Source: Andeanibacterium fulvum
GTDB taxonomy: Bacteria > Pseudomonadota > Alphaproteobacteria > Sphingomonadales > Sphingomonadaceae
Assembly (NCBI RefSeq): GCF_037154085.1
Contig: NZ_JBANRM010000002.1
Coordinates: forward strand, 620,001 to 684,000
Direction: 5' to 3'
Length of the DNA: 64,000 nucleotides
Part shown: piece by piece, positions 1 through 8,523 of the stretch
Layout: the number at the start of each line of letters is the position of its first letter
How positions within the stretch are numbered: the first letter of the stretch is position 1
Notes under the pieces: model-generated
What the model was told of the DNA's origin: nothing
The model's database searches: none
Seen by the model: the letters and a program-made list of their open reading frames with translations, nothing else
Position numbers and translations under genes: made by a program

Positions 1-317
1 GGGTCAGCGAGATCGCTCACCGCCACGGTGCCAGCGCGCGCCCGATCATTTATGGCGAGCCTTTCCTGACCCCGCCGGGCGCCTTTTCGCAGATCATTGC
101 CGATGCGGTGCAGGCGGAAACCGGCCTTACGCCCGAACCTTCCACCAGCGGCGGCACGTCGGATGCGCGGTTCCTGAAAGACCTGTGCCCGGTGATCGAA
201 TTCGGCCTGCTCAACGCCACGATGCACAAGCGCGACGAAGCCGTGGCGGTTGACGATCTGGAAACGCTGGTGCGGATCTATCGCAGAGTTGTGCTGGCCG
301 CTCTGGGGGCTTGCTAA
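1..317 (+). CDS. dapE: Succinyl-diaminopimelate desuccinylase, C-terminal part (5' truncated by window edge)
   Basis: The open frame runs in from the left edge (frame 3) and gives the last ~104 residues of an M20-family metallopeptidase. DapE hydrolyses N-succinyl-LL-2,6-diaminopimelate to LL-DAP in lysine and peptidoglycan-precursor synthesis in the cytoplasm. Visible hallmarks are STSGGTSDARF and a terminal FGLLNATMHKRDE segment, whose His corresponds to the C-terminal zinc ligand of the family. Most of the catalytic domain and the start codon lie outside the window. ArgE is a related M20 alternative, but the SGGTSDARF and NATxHK pair fits DapE best. Confidence 0.9.
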   Translation, partial: VSEIAHRHGASARPIIYGEPFLTPPGAFSQIIADAVQAETGLTPEPSTSGGTSDARFLKDLCPVIEFGLLNATMHKRDEAVAVDDLETLVRIYRRVVLAALGAC

Positions 318-325
318 AAGTCTCC

Positions 326-410
326 GTCATTGCGAGCGTAGCGAAGCAATCCAGGGGACGGTGCGCCGCGTTCTGGATCGCTAAGGGCCTTGGGTCCTCG
401 CGATGACCAA
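326..410. repeat. Degenerate REP-like inverted repeat (GTCATTGCGAG family)
   Basis: A GTCATTGCGAGCG...GAAGCAATCCAGG arm after dapE is followed by a decayed inverse arm (CTGGATCGC...CGCGATGAC). A much better preserved copy of the same family sits at 51342-51427. It fills the gap between dapE and the symporter gene. Confidence 0.65.
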
Positions 411-440
411 TTTGACTGACATGCCCCGGGGGAATCACGC

Positions 441-1757
441 ATGACCGACGCTGCCGAAATGGCAAAGGAAGCCGCGCCGCTCGGCCATGGCAAGCTGCAG
501 ATGCGGATTCTGTTCGGCTTCCTGCTGGGGTTGGTCGGCGGACTGGCAGTGCACAGCTTCGCCGCCGATGCCGCCTGGGTCGATACGGTCGTGACCTATG
601 TCACAGGACCCATTGGCCAAATTTTCCTGCGCCTGCTGTTCATGCTGGTGATCCCGCTGCTGTTTTCGGCGCTGGTGGTCGGCATTTCCGAGATGGGCGA
701 GATTCGTTCGCTGCGGGCGATTGGGATCAGGACGCTGGTCTATACGGTGATTGTCTCGGGCATTGCCGTGGCGCTCTCGCTGGCGCTGGTGAACATTTTG
801 AAGCCCGGCCAGGGCGTCAATCCCGCCGCTGCGCAGGAATTGCTGGAGCAGGGCAGGGAAAATGCCGCGGGCATCGTCGCCGCCTCCGCCGAAAGCGAGA
901 TGGGGGTGAGCCAGATCGTCGCCATCGTGCCCAACAATATCGTCGGCGCGATGAGCAATAACGATATCCTTGCGGTGATGTTCTTCGCCCTGTTCTTCGG
1001 CATCGGGCTGCTGCTGGTGAACACGCCGCGCACGGCGGTGCTGAAGGACGCGGTGGAAGGCGTGTTCGAAGTGGCCATGCGCCTGATCGGCATCGTCATC
1101 CAGCTCGCGCCGTTGGCGATCTTCTGCTTCATGTTCAACCTCTCCGCCCAGTTCGGCTGGGACCTGCTGGTGAAACTGGCGGCTTATGTGGGCGTGGTCG
1201 TGCTGGCGCTGGGCCTGCAGATGTTCGGCGTGTTCCCGGCGCTGCTGAAATTCGTTGCGGGCAAGAGCCCGGTCGCCTTCTTCCGCCAGACGCGGGAGGC
1301 GAGCGTGATGGCCTTCTCCACCGCCAGCTCCAACGCGACCCTGCCCACCTCGCTGCGGGTGGCGGAAGGCGGGTTGAAGCTGCCGCCGCGTATTGCACGC
1401 TTCGTGCTGACTATCGGCGCCACCGCCAACCAGAACGGCACGGCGATGTTCGAAGGGGTGACGGTGCTGTTCCTTGCCCAGTTCTTCGGCGTGGACCTGT
1501 CTCTGTCTGATCAGCTCTTCGTGATGCTGGTGTGTATCTTGGCGGGCATCGGTACGGCAGGGGTGCCGGGCGGATCGCTGCCGGTGATTGCGCTGATCTT
1601 GGGCGGCGTTGGCGTGCCGCCAGAAGGGATCGGCCTGATCCTTGGCGTCGACCGCTTCCTCGACATGTGCCGCACGACGCTCAACGTGGTGGGCGATCTG
1701 GTCTGCGCGCAGGTGATTTCTTCGCTGAGCGAGGGGGATGAGCACGCGGAAGCGTGA
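441..1757 (+). CDS. Dicarboxylate/amino acid:cation symporter (DAACS/SDF family)
   Basis: A 438-residue multi-helix inner-membrane protein. Family signatures are in order: the serine-rich re-entrant loop FSTASSNATLPTS (~residue 288), the NQNGTAMFEG motif in place of the usual NxDGT, GTAGVPGGSLPVI (~372), and the C-terminal DRFLDMCRTTLNVVGD substrate-binding helix. Known members (GltP, DctA) import glutamate/aspartate or C4-dicarboxylates with H+ or Na+. The Arg in DRFLDMCRTT is the residue usually linked to acidic side-chain recognition, so a dicarboxylic substrate is likely, but the exact one cannot be read. It stands alone between repeat-bearing gaps. Confidence 0.9.
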   Translation: MTDAAEMAKEAAPLGHGKLQMRILFGFLLGLVGGLAVHSFAADAAWVDTVVTYVTGPIGQIFLRLLFMLVIPLLFSALVVGISEMGEIRSLRAIGIRTLVYTVIVSGIAVALSLALVNILKPGQGVNPAAAQELLEQGRENAAGIVAASAESEMGVSQIVAIVPNNIVGAMSNNDILAVMFFALFFGIGLLLVNTPRTAVLKDAVEGVFEVAMRLIGIVIQLAPLAIFCFMFNLSAQFGWDLLVKLAAYVGVVVLALGLQMFGVFPALLKFVAGKSPVAFFRQTREASVMAFSTASSNATLPTSLRVAEGGLKLPPRIARFVLTIGATANQNGTAMFEGVTVLFLAQFFGVDLSLSDQLFVMLVCILAGIGTAGVPGGSLPVIALILGGVGVPPEGIGLILGVDRFLDMCRTTLNVVGDLVCAQVISSLSEGDEHAEA

Positions 1758-1766
1758 GCCCTCTCC

Positions 1767-1886
1767 GCTCGTCCTGAGCCTGTCGAAGGACGCGGGAGAG
1801 GGTTCCTGCTTTATCTGAGTTCAGCGAAGGCCCGACGAGCTTGGGGCAAAGGGCGGTGCGTGTCCTTCGACAGGCTCAGGACGAAC
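1767..1886. repeat. Inverted repeat pair (CTGAGCCTGTCGAAGGA family)
   Basis: The arm at 1767-1794 (CGTCCTGAGCCTGTCGAAGG) is repeated in inverse at 1861-1885, separated by ~65 bases. It lies between the converging symporter and nth genes. The same family, with an A instead of G variant, recurs at 44688-44800. Confidence 0.75.
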
Positions 1887-1916
1887 GGAGTTTGGAGAAA
1901 GGGCGCGTTAGGCCCC

Positions 1917-2591
1917 TTACCCCTTCCGCCCTTTCGGAACCTCCAGCACCTTCGGCTTGAACCCGCATTGCTCCACCACCGGGCAGCGCCAGCATTCGGG
2001 CAGCCGCGCCTTGCAGGTGTAGCGGCCCAGCAGGATCAGCCAGTGATGCGCGTCGCGGCGGAAGGGCTGCGGCACGCGCTTTTCCAGCAGCGTCTCCACC
2101 TTCTCCACCGTCTTGCCCTTGGCGAGGCCGGTGCGGTTGGAAACGCGGAACACATGAGTGTCCACCGCGAAGGTTTCCGCTCCGAAGGCGCAGTTCATCA
2201 CCACGTTGGCCGTCTTGCGGCCGACGCCGGGCAGAGTGACGAGCGTGTCGCGATCCTGCGGAACTTCGCCGCCGAAATCGCGCACCAATATCTCCGACAG
2301 GGCGATGACGTTCTTGGCCTTGGAATTGAACAGACCGATCGTCTTGATGTGCTCTTTCAGCCCGTCCTCCCCCAGTGTTACCATCTGGGCGGGGGTCTTC
2401 ACTTTCTCGAACAGCGCGCGCGTTGCCTTGTTCACCCCGGCATCGGTCGCCTGTGCGGACAGGACCACGGCCACCAGCAGCTGATAGGTGTTGCCGAATT
2501 CGAGTTCCGTCTGAGGGGCAGGGTTCAGTTCCGCGAGGGCTGAGAAGAACGCGAAAATCTGGTCACGTGTCACGCCGGCTCTCTTCCACAT
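1917..2591 (-). CDS. nth: Endonuclease III (DNA glycosylase/AP lyase)
   Basis: A 224-residue cytoplasmic base-excision repair enzyme that removes oxidised pyrimidines. The helix-hairpin-helix LPGVGRKTAN carries the catalytic Lys, and the downstream VDTHVFRVSNR carries the catalytic Asp. The C-terminal cysteine spacing C-x6-C-x2-C-x5-C (CKARLPEC, CWRC, CPVVEQC) is the [4Fe-4S] cluster loop of the Nth/MutY family. The length matches the family (~211-225). It is the last gene of a dapB - channel - nth run, overlapping the channel gene by 29 bases. Confidence 0.95.
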   Translation of the reverse strand: MWKRAGVTRDQIFAFFSALAELNPAPQTELEFGNTYQLLVAVVLSAQATDAGVNKATRALFEKVKTPAQMVTLGEDGLKEHIKTIGLFNSKAKNVIALSEILVRDFGGEVPQDRDTLVTLPGVGRKTANVVMNCAFGAETFAVDTHVFRVSNRTGLAKGKTVEKVETLLEKRVPQPFRRDAHHWLILLGRYTCKARLPECWRCPVVEQCGFKPKVLEVPKGRKG

Positions 2592-3414
2592 CCATCAGGC
2601 GCTCGATTTCCTCTTCCACCTTGTTTTCCACTTCCTGCTCGATCCGGCGGGCCAGTTCGAGTTCGCGCTTCTTCTGCATCGCGTCGCTGAAGGCGGCCGC
2701 CATGATACCGGCGGGCATCGCAACCAGCGCCACCCCGCCCAAGGCGACGATAGCGGCCGTGAACTTGCCCAGCGGCGTGATCGGGATCGCATCGCCATAG
2801 CCCACGGTCGTCAAGGTGACGATAGCCCACCAGAGCGAGCGCGGGATGCTGCCGAACTGTTCCGGCTGCACGGTCCCTTCCGCCCAGTACATCGCCACTG
2901 CCCCGATCAGCAGCAGTGCCCAGGCAAGCGAGATCGTGACGATCAACTCGTAACGCCGGCCCCATACGGCAGCCGAGATTTCCTCGATCGCGTGGGAGAA
3001 GCGAGTGAATTTGGTCAGCGCCAGGATGCGGACCAGTCGCACCAGCCGCAGTGCGGCCGAATCGGCGATGAAGAAGGGCGCCAGTGAAGTCATCACGACG
3101 ATCAGGTCGATGATCGCCAGGGGCGAGAAGACGAAGCGCAGGCGCTTGGCAGTGGCCGAGCCGGGACCGGGCGCGTCGGCTGCGCTCCACAGGCGGGCGA
3201 GATATTCGACCAGGAAGATGACGCCGAAGCCCATCTCTATGCCGATGATCAGGTCATGATGCTTGCCGGTGATCGTGGGCTCAGTGCCGATCACGGAAAC
3301 CGTGACCGCTGCCAGGATCAGGATGACCAGCAGCAGGTTGACCAGCGACAGCTTGTCGCTGGTGCCTGCGCCCACGAACAGCTTCCTGTAAACCGTGTGG
3401 CGCAGGTGGCGCAT
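2563..3414 (-). CDS. Voltage-gated-type potassium channel / ion transporter
   Basis: A 283-residue six-helix channel protein. Four hydrophobic segments precede an S4-like helix with spaced arginines (RLVRLVRILAL, ~residue 132). Then comes S5, a pore helix with the K+ selectivity filter TLTTVGYGD (~202-210), S6, and a highly charged C-terminal coiled coil (KKRELELARRIEQEVENKVEEEI). No RCK domain is present, so it resembles KvAP/Kv-like bacterial channels rather than Kch. It starts one base after dapB ends and overlaps nth, so the three are probably co-transcribed. Confidence 0.88.
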   Translation of the reverse strand: MRHLRHTVYRKLFVGAGTSDKLSLVNLLLVILILAAVTVSVIGTEPTITGKHHDLIIGIEMGFGVIFLVEYLARLWSAADAPGPGSATAKRLRFVFSPLAIIDLIVVMTSLAPFFIADSAALRLVRLVRILALTKFTRFSHAIEEISAAVWGRRYELIVTISLAWALLLIGAVAMYWAEGTVQPEQFGSIPRSLWWAIVTLTTVGYGDAIPITPLGKFTAAIVALGGVALVAMPAGIMAAAFSDAMQKKRELELARRIEQEVENKVEEEIERLMDVEESRRDT

Positions 3415-3415
3415 G

Positions 3416-4150
3416 TCAGATTCCCAACACTTGCGGCATGGAATAGCGGCCCGGCGCCTTGCCGATCAGCCATCCTGCCGCCTTCACGGCGCCATGGGCA
3501 AAGATCATCCGGTTTTCGGCGAGGTGAGACAGAGTGATACGCTCTTCCTCGCCTGCAAGAATGACGGAATGCTCGCCCGCCACTGTGCCGCCACGCAAGG
3601 CGGCGAAGCCAATGGCGCCTGGGCGGCGTGCACCAGTGTGCCCGTCGCGCCCGCGTTCCGAATTGGGCGCAAGGTCGATCCCGCGCCCTGCGGCAGCGGC
3701 TTCGCCCAGCAGCAGGGCCGTGCCGGAGGGAGCATCCACCTTCATGCGGTGGTGCATCTCCACGATTTCGATGTCCCACTCGATCCCCAGCTTCGATGCC
3801 GCTTCGCGCACCAGATGGGCCAGCAGCGTGACGCCGAGCGAGGTATTGCCCGTCTGCAAGACAGGGATCGAGCGCGCGGCCGTATCGATTGCGGCGTGGT
3901 CGGCATCCGAAAGGCCGGTCGTGCCGATCAGGACGGGGATGCCTGCGTTGACCGCGGCATCGAGGCTCGCCCCCAGAGCGGCCGGAGCGGAAAAGTCGAT
4001 CAGCACGTCACTGCGGGCAGCGAGATCCGCCGGATTGCCGCCGCGCCCGATGCCGCCCGCCAGCGTGTGGCCCGCCGCTTCGACTGCCACGGCCAGTGCC
4101 TTGCCCATGCGCCCTTCGCTGCCGATGATTCCGATACTGGTCATTGCCAC
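3416..4150 (-). CDS. dapB: 4-hydroxy-tetrahydrodipicolinate reductase
   Basis: A 244-residue NAD(P)H-dependent enzyme of the DAP/lysine pathway. The N-terminal dinucleotide motif is GSEGRMGKAL. The catalytic segment EMHHRMKVDAPSGTAL (~residue 150) carries the paired His and the Lys-x3-Ser-Gly-Thr substrate loop of the family. Length and start (MAMTSIGIIGSEG) agree with DapB. It leads a minus-strand operon with a K+ channel and nth, and diverges from the sirtuin gene, whose longest reading frame would overlap its start. Confidence 0.95.
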   Translation of the reverse strand: MAMTSIGIIGSEGRMGKALAVAVEAAGHTLAGGIGRGGNPADLAARSDVLIDFSAPAALGASLDAAVNAGIPVLIGTTGLSDADHAAIDTAARSIPVLQTGNTSLGVTLLAHLVREAASKLGIEWDIEIVEMHHRMKVDAPSGTALLLGEAAAAGRGIDLAPNSERGRDGHTGARRPGAIGFAALRGGTVAGEHSVILAGEEERITLSHLAENRMIFAHGAVKAAGWLIGKAPGRYSMPQVLGI

Positions 4151-4179
4151 TCCCTGTTACCGCGTGCTTCATGGTCGAC

Positions 4180-4881
4180 ATGAGCGACATCCGCAATATC
4201 GTGATCCTCACCGGGGCCGGCATTTCCGCCGAAAGCGGCCTGCGCACCTTCCGCGCGGAAGACGGGTTGTGGGAGGATCACAGGGTCGAGGACGTGGCGA
4301 CGCCAGAGGCGTTCCGCCGCGATCCGGGCCTCGTCCAGCGATTCTATGACGAGCGGCGGGCAGGCGTGCTCGCTGCCTTGCCCAATCCGGCGCATGAGGC
4401 ACTGGCGCGGCTGGACCGCGAGTGGGGCGGCGATCTGCTGATCGTCACCCAGAATATTGACGATCTGCACGAACGGGCCGGGGCCGACCGAGTGCTGCAC
4501 ATGCATGGCGAGGCACTGTCGGTCTGGTGCCAGGCCTGCGATGTGCGCCACCATTGGGAAGGCACTTTGCTCGATGCGCCGCCTTGCCCCTCCTGCGGGC
4601 AGGTCGCGATGCGGCCGGACATCGTGTGGTTCGGCGAGATGCCTTACCGGATGGACGAGATTTTCGCGGCGATCTCCCGCGCGGATTTGTTCGTTTCCAT
4701 CGGCACGTCAGGCGCGGTCTATCCTGCGGCGGGCTTCGTCCAGCAGGCATCGAGCCACCGGGCACGGACGCTGGAACTCAATCTCGAACCGAGCCAGGGC
4801 TCACGTTGGTTCGATGAAACCCGGCTCGGTGCGGCCAGTGTGCTGGTGCCCGAATGGGTGAGCGAGGTTCTAGCCGATTGA
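4180..4881 (+). CDS. cobB: NAD-dependent protein deacylase, sirtuin (class III-like)
   Basis: Sir2-family enzyme that removes acyl groups from lysines using NAD+. Motifs in order are GAGISAESGLRTFR, TQNIDDLHERAG, the catalytic His in VLHMHGEALSVWC, zinc ligands CQAC and CPSC, and IGTSGAVYPAAGF. The FYDERR segment after the cofactor loop has the Tyr-x-x-Arg pair that in CobB/SIRT5 recognises succinyl and malonyl groups, so desuccinylation is likely besides deacetylation. ATG at 4180 gives MSDIRNIVILTGAG; ATG at 4171 is an alternative. Neither has a strong ribosome-binding site. Confidence 0.93.
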   Translation: MSDIRNIVILTGAGISAESGLRTFRAEDGLWEDHRVEDVATPEAFRRDPGLVQRFYDERRAGVLAALPNPAHEALARLDREWGGDLLIVTQNIDDLHERAGADRVLHMHGEALSVWCQACDVRHHWEGTLLDAPPCPSCGQVAMRPDIVWFGEMPYRMDEIFAAISRADLFVSIGTSGAVYPAAGFVQQASSHRARTLELNLEPSQGSRWFDETRLGAASVLVPEWVSEVLAD

Positions 4882-4993
4882 TCCTCCCCATCGGGGGAGG
4901 TGGCATCGCGCAGCGATGACGGAGGGGGTGCCTAATGGCACACCCCCAACCACCGTCCTTCGGACGGTCCCCCTCCCCCGGCGGGGGAGGATT
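4882..4993. repeat. Short hairpin cluster between convergent genes
   Basis: Three compact palindromes lie between the converging sirtuin and moeB-like genes: CCTCCCCatCGGGGGAGG, GGGGGTGcctaatgGCACACCCCC, and ACCGTCCttcGGACGGT followed by CCCCCTCCCCCGG. They may act as transcription barriers or be REP remnants; neither hairpin is followed by a clear T-run. Confidence 0.5.
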
Positions 4994-5761
4994 TTAGGTG
5001 CCGCAAGCCCGGCAGCCCGGGTCCTTGGCGATGTTCAGCGTCCGCAGGGACGGCGTCAGCCCGTCGAGCAGATGCAGCTTGCCCCATTGCGGGTCGCCCA
5101 GCGGACTGACGCCGTCCAGCAGCACGCGCACGGCCTGCATGGTGGCGAAAGTGGCGGCCCAGCCCGCCATGGCACCCAGCATCCCGTCTTCGGCGCAAGT
5201 GTCGCAATCGTCGGCATCGAAGGCATCGCCCACATAACAGCGATAGCAGCTGTGCCCCTCGATATGCCCGGCAAAGGCCGCGACCTGCCCCTGGAAGCGG
5301 CCGACGGCGGCGCTGAGCAGCGGGACGGCGGCGGCCACGCAGGCATCGGACACGGCAAGGCGGGTGGCGAAATTGTCGCAGCCGTCGAGCACGAGGTCGG
5401 CCCCCTGGATCAGGGCGGGGGCGGTTTCCGGCGTCACGCGAATGGCAGCGGCCTGGCAGGCCACGGCGGGATCGAAACGAGCGAGCCATTCCTCGGCCCG
5501 CTCGACCTTCAACTGGCCGACATCCGCCTCGGCATAGATCGTCTGGCGCTGGAGATTGCTGGCATCGACCCGGTCGTCGTCGATCAGGGTGAGCCGGCCG
5601 ATCCCGGCAGCGGCGAGATATTGCAGCGCGGGCGAACCGATCCCGCCCAGACCCACCAGCACGACATGCGAAGCGGCGAGCTTCATCTGCCCCGGGCCGC
5701 CGATCTCGGGCAGCACGATATGGCGGGCGAAGCGTTCGAGGCGATCCGGGGCAAGGCTCAT
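4994..5761 (-). CDS. moeB: HesA/MoeB/ThiF-family adenylyltransferase
   Basis: A 255-residue E1-like enzyme that adenylates the C-terminal glycine of a ubiquitin-like sulfur carrier (MoaD or ThiS). Nucleotide loop GLGGIGSPALQYLAAAG (~residue 36), then IDDDRVDASNLQRQ and a DNFATR segment. A structural zinc site is implied by CYRC (~168) and the terminal CRAC; CDTCAEDG occupies the place of the reactive cysteine region. No rhodanese domain is attached. MoeB (molybdopterin) versus ThiF (thiamine) cannot be decided from sequence alone, and no carrier gene is adjacent. The DUF983 gene lies immediately upstream on the same strand. Confidence 0.82.
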   Translation of the reverse strand: MSLAPDRLERFARHIVLPEIGGPGQMKLAASHVVLVGLGGIGSPALQYLAAAGIGRLTLIDDDRVDASNLQRQTIYAEADVGQLKVERAEEWLARFDPAVACQAAAIRVTPETAPALIQGADLVLDGCDNFATRLAVSDACVAAAVPLLSAAVGRFQGQVAAFAGHIEGHSCYRCYVGDAFDADDCDTCAEDGMLGAMAGWAATFATMQAVRVLLDGVSPLGDPQWGKLHLLDGLTPSLRTLNIAKDPGCRACGT

Positions 5762-5771
5762 CGCGCGTCTC

Positions 5772-6197
5772 TTACGCGCCCGGCGCCTTGGGCAGGCGTT
5801 CCTTGCGGAAGCCCACCAGGCCCAGCCACCATTGCGCGGCGATGATCGCGCCCTTGGCCGGCTGGAGGATCGCCAGCATGATTGCGGCGGCGAGCGGCAG
5901 CGCGATGGCGCCGACCGCCAGCATGGAAAGCTGAAAGTCCAGCACCAGCAGGATCAGCACGGGCGCCATGAGGTGCCCGGTGACGAGGATCGAGATATAG
6001 GGCGGGAAATCGTCGGCGCGCTGCAGCGTCCAGTCCTGCCCGCAGGCATAGCAGAAATCCACAGGCTTCAGCCATTTGCGGAACAGGGGCGCCTGTCCGC
6101 AACGCGGGCAGGTACAGCGCAGCCCGCCCCGGATCGCCGCCTCCAGATAAGTGGAGGGAAGCGTGCGGGGCAGCGGAGACTCGGCGATTTCGGTCAT
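5772..6197 (-). CDS. DUF983 membrane protein
   Basis: A 141-residue protein with an N-terminal treble-clef-like cysteine pair (CTCPRCG and CYACGQDW, ~residues 29-53), followed by two hydrophobic helices (HLMAPVLILLVLDFQLSML and IALPLAAAIMLAILQP). This is the DUF983 pattern, common in alphaproteobacteria and sometimes found near cytochrome oxidase genes. The function is unknown; a zinc-binding, membrane-attached protein is inferred. It lies 10 bases upstream of the moeB-like gene and downstream of dnaA. Confidence 0.8.
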   Translation of the reverse strand: MTEIAESPLPRTLPSTYLEAAIRGGLRCTCPRCGQAPLFRKWLKPVDFCYACGQDWTLQRADDFPPYISILVTGHLMAPVLILLVLDFQLSMLAVGAIALPLAAAIMLAILQPAKGAIIAAQWWLGLVGFRKERLPKAPGA

Positions 6198-6308
6198 GGG
6201 GCGGCTTTATGCGCCCAATACCCCTCCTGTCGACAAGCCTGTCGAAAAGAGCTGCGTTTGCGGTGGAACCGGCGGCGCACAGTCTGTGCACACCGCCGGG
6301 AAAAGCGA

Positions 6309-7730
6309 TCAGCTTTCCAGCTGCCTCAACAGGCTGCGCACATCGCCGTCCATGTCGGCATCGCGCTTGCGCAGGTCCTCGATCAGGCGGACCGCATGGA
6401 TCACGGTCGAGTGATCGCGGCCGCCGAACTTGCGCCCGATCTCCGGATAGGAGCGGGGCGTCAGCACCTTGGCGAGATACATCGCCACCTGACGGGGGCG
6501 AACCACTGCGCGCGCGCGGCGCTTGGAGGACATTTCCGCCCGGTCGACCCGGTAGAACTGGCAGACCGTGCGCTGGATCTCGTCGATCGTGATGCGCTTG
6601 CGGTTGGCCGAAAGGATATCGGTCAGCTGTTCCTCGGCCAGCTGGAGGGAAACCTCCTGCCCGGTAAGCTGCGCATAGGCGATCAGCTTGTTGAGGCCGC
6701 CCACCAGCTCGCGCACGTTACGATTGATGGTACGGGCGAGGAATTCGATCACGTCTGCCGGAACTTCCAGCGGAGCGAACTTCGTCAGCTTCGAATCGAG
6801 GATCGAGCGGCGCAGTTCGATGTCCGCGGGCTGGATGTCGGCGACGAGGCCCATGGACAGGCGCGAGAGGAGGCGCTGTTCCACGCCGTCCAGCGCCTGC
6901 GGGGCGCGGTCGGCGGCGAAGACCAGTCGCTTGCCCTCGGCCAGCAGCGCGTCGATCGTATAGAGCAGTTCTTCCTGGGCGGAGGCCTTGCCGATGATGA
7001 ACTGGATATCGTCCACCAGCAGCAGGTCGAAGCCGCGCAGGCGCGCCTTGAACTCGATCATCTCGTTCTGGCGCAGGGCCGAGACGAATTCGACCATGAA
7101 CCGCTCTGCCGAGCAGTAGAAGATTCGCGCACGCGGGTGGGCTGCCAGATAGGCGTGGCCGATGGCGTGCAGCAGGTGAGTCTTGCCCTGGCCGGTAGCG
7201 GCTTTGAGGTAGAGCGGGCTGAACTGCGGCTGTTCCACCTTCGCCATGCGCTCGGCCGCATTGAAGGCCAGCACATTGGTGGTGCCCGTCACGAAGGCGC
7301 CGAAGGTCAGGCTGGGGTCGAGGCCGACCGAGGCCGTGAAACCGGAATCGCCGATCGTGCCCGCGCCCAGCGCGGCAAAGCTGTCCATTGCCGCATCATT
7401 GGCGGCGCGGCCGAAGCTGTCCTGCCCGCCCAGCGTCACTTCCGGCAGCTGGCGGCGGCCGGGGTGCACGCCGATGCGTACCTGGCGCACTTCGCTGCGC
7501 GCGATCTTCCACGCGAGCGAAAGCCGGTCCGCAAAGCGGTCGGCCACCCAGTTCGCGGAGAACTCGGTCGGCAGGAAGAGGTTGAGCGTGCCGGTATCCT
7601 TGCAGAAGCTGCCCAGCTGGATCGGCTTGATCCATTGGCTATGGAGCTGATGTCCAAGGTCTTTTCGAAGGCCCTGGCTGATGTCTGCCCAGTCGGCCGC
7701 GAGGTCCAGCGCCTCCTGGTCTTCGGTCAT
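6309..7730 (-). CDS. dnaA: Chromosomal replication initiator protein DnaA
   Basis: A 473-residue AAA+ protein that melts oriC and loads the replicative helicase. Walker A GQGKTHLL (~residue 173), Walker B LLLVDDIQF, and the C-terminal DNA-binding signature GGRDHSTVIHAV (~444). ATG at 7730 (MTEDQEALDLA) is preferred: the longer frame to 7799 adds a basic leader atypical of DnaA, and an AAGG lies 13 bases upstream of 7730. Its neighbour rpsT upstream matches the origin-proximal order of many alphaproteobacteria. Confidence 0.97.
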   Translation of the reverse strand: MTEDQEALDLAADWADISQGLRKDLGHQLHSQWIKPIQLGSFCKDTGTLNLFLPTEFSANWVADRFADRLSLAWKIARSEVRQVRIGVHPGRRQLPEVTLGGQDSFGRAANDAAMDSFAALGAGTIGDSGFTASVGLDPSLTFGAFVTGTTNVLAFNAAERMAKVEQPQFSPLYLKAATGQGKTHLLHAIGHAYLAAHPRARIFYCSAERFMVEFVSALRQNEMIEFKARLRGFDLLLVDDIQFIIGKASAQEELLYTIDALLAEGKRLVFAADRAPQALDGVEQRLLSRLSMGLVADIQPADIELRRSILDSKLTKFAPLEVPADVIEFLARTINRNVRELVGGLNKLIAYAQLTGQEVSLQLAEEQLTDILSANRKRITIDEIQRTVCQFYRVDRAEMSSKRRARAVVRPRQVAMYLAKVLTPRSYPEIGRKFGGRDHSTVIHAVRLIEDLRKRDADMDGDVRSLLRQLES

Positions 7731-8187
7731 ATCATCGTCGCCCTTGCGCTTCCTAGCTGACGCAGCCGTTCGGTCTGCATGTGGTCCCATCCGAATCATC
7801 TACCGCCCCATCCCTCAGTATCCGGTGATTGATTCCCAAACAGATAGCTTTCGCGCGAACACGTTTGCCCGCACTTCGGAGCGTAAAGCTCCGCCAAGCC
7901 CCGATCCCCCCAAGACCAGAGCCCGATTGCTATCATCGCGACTTGTTGATGCCCCCAACGGACTCGCCGTGGGCCTGGGCCGATTTATGAACCCAGCGCC
8001 GAAATGGGCAAGGGGTGCCCCCGTAAAAAAAGTGAAATAATGAGTCTTGACTCGCGAAGGGGCGCGGACTTGCGTGTAAGTGGCTGATTTCCGCCATTTT
8101 CGAGCCCTCAGAAGATAGTCTGAAGATGCGAATCGTGGGAATACCGGTACTTACGCCAAAATGTAATATTCGCCCCTCGCAGGTGCG
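7731..8187. other. dnaA-rpsT intergenic region
   Basis: About 455 bases upstream of dnaA, less GC-rich than the flanks. I see a small perfect hairpin CGGAGCgtaaaGCTCCG near 7875 and AT-richer stretches near 8035-8170, where the dnaA promoter must lie. No copy of the DnaA box TTATCCACA (or its inverse) was found, so I do not call an origin here. Small open frames on both strands lack plausible starts and composition. Confidence 0.55.
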
Positions 8188-8217
8188 AAAAAGGCCGGCG
8201 CGAAACGCACCGGCCTT
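8188..8217 (-). terminator. Rho-independent terminator of rpsT
   Basis: Read on the minus strand: AAGGCCGG, a loop gcgtttcgcg-like, CCGGCC, then TTTTT. The stem is perfect and starts about 45 bases after the rpsT stop codon. Confidence 0.88.
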
Positions 8218-8262
8218 GTTCATTTTGTGTTCCTGCCAACCGCCTTCCGGCGGGGAGGCGAA

Positions 8263-8523
8263 TCAGAGAGAAGCGATTCGCTTGGTCAGGCGCGACATCT
8301 TCCGAGCCGCAGTATTCTTGTGCAGCACGCCGCGAGCGACACCGCGAGCCAGTTCCGGCTGAGCGCTCTTCAGCGCATCGGCGGCGGCGGTCTTGTCGCC
8401 ACCCGCGATGGCGGCTTCCACCTTCTTCACGAAGGTGCGGATGCGGCTCATGCGCGCGCCGTTGATTTCGGCGCGGTTGGCGTTGCGACGGATGCGCTTG
8501 CGTGCTTGCGGCGTATTGGCCAT
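8263..8523 (-). CDS. rpsT: 30S ribosomal protein S20
   Basis: An 86-residue basic helical protein that binds 16S rRNA early in small-subunit assembly. It starts MANTPQARKRIRRNANRAE, ends HKNTAARKMSRLTKRIASL, and has the regular Lys/Arg spacing of S20. Length matches the family. It is monocistronic, with its own downstream terminator, and lies between mutM and dnaA as in related genomes. Confidence 0.97.
   Translation of the reverse strand: MANTPQARKRIRRNANRAEINGARMSRIRTFVKKVEAAIAGGDKTAAADALKSAQPELARGVARGVLHKNTAARKMSRLTKRIASL

Noticed and set aside
435..1745. 436-residue minus-strand open frame over the symporter gene
   Set aside because: His/Gln/Arg-rich composition of an antisense shadow; the plus strand has clear symporter motifs. 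Many similar long shadows occur across the window owing to high GC.
7731..8187. Chromosomal origin oriC
   Set aside because: No DnaA boxes or AT-rich 13-mers were seen, despite proximity to dnaA.
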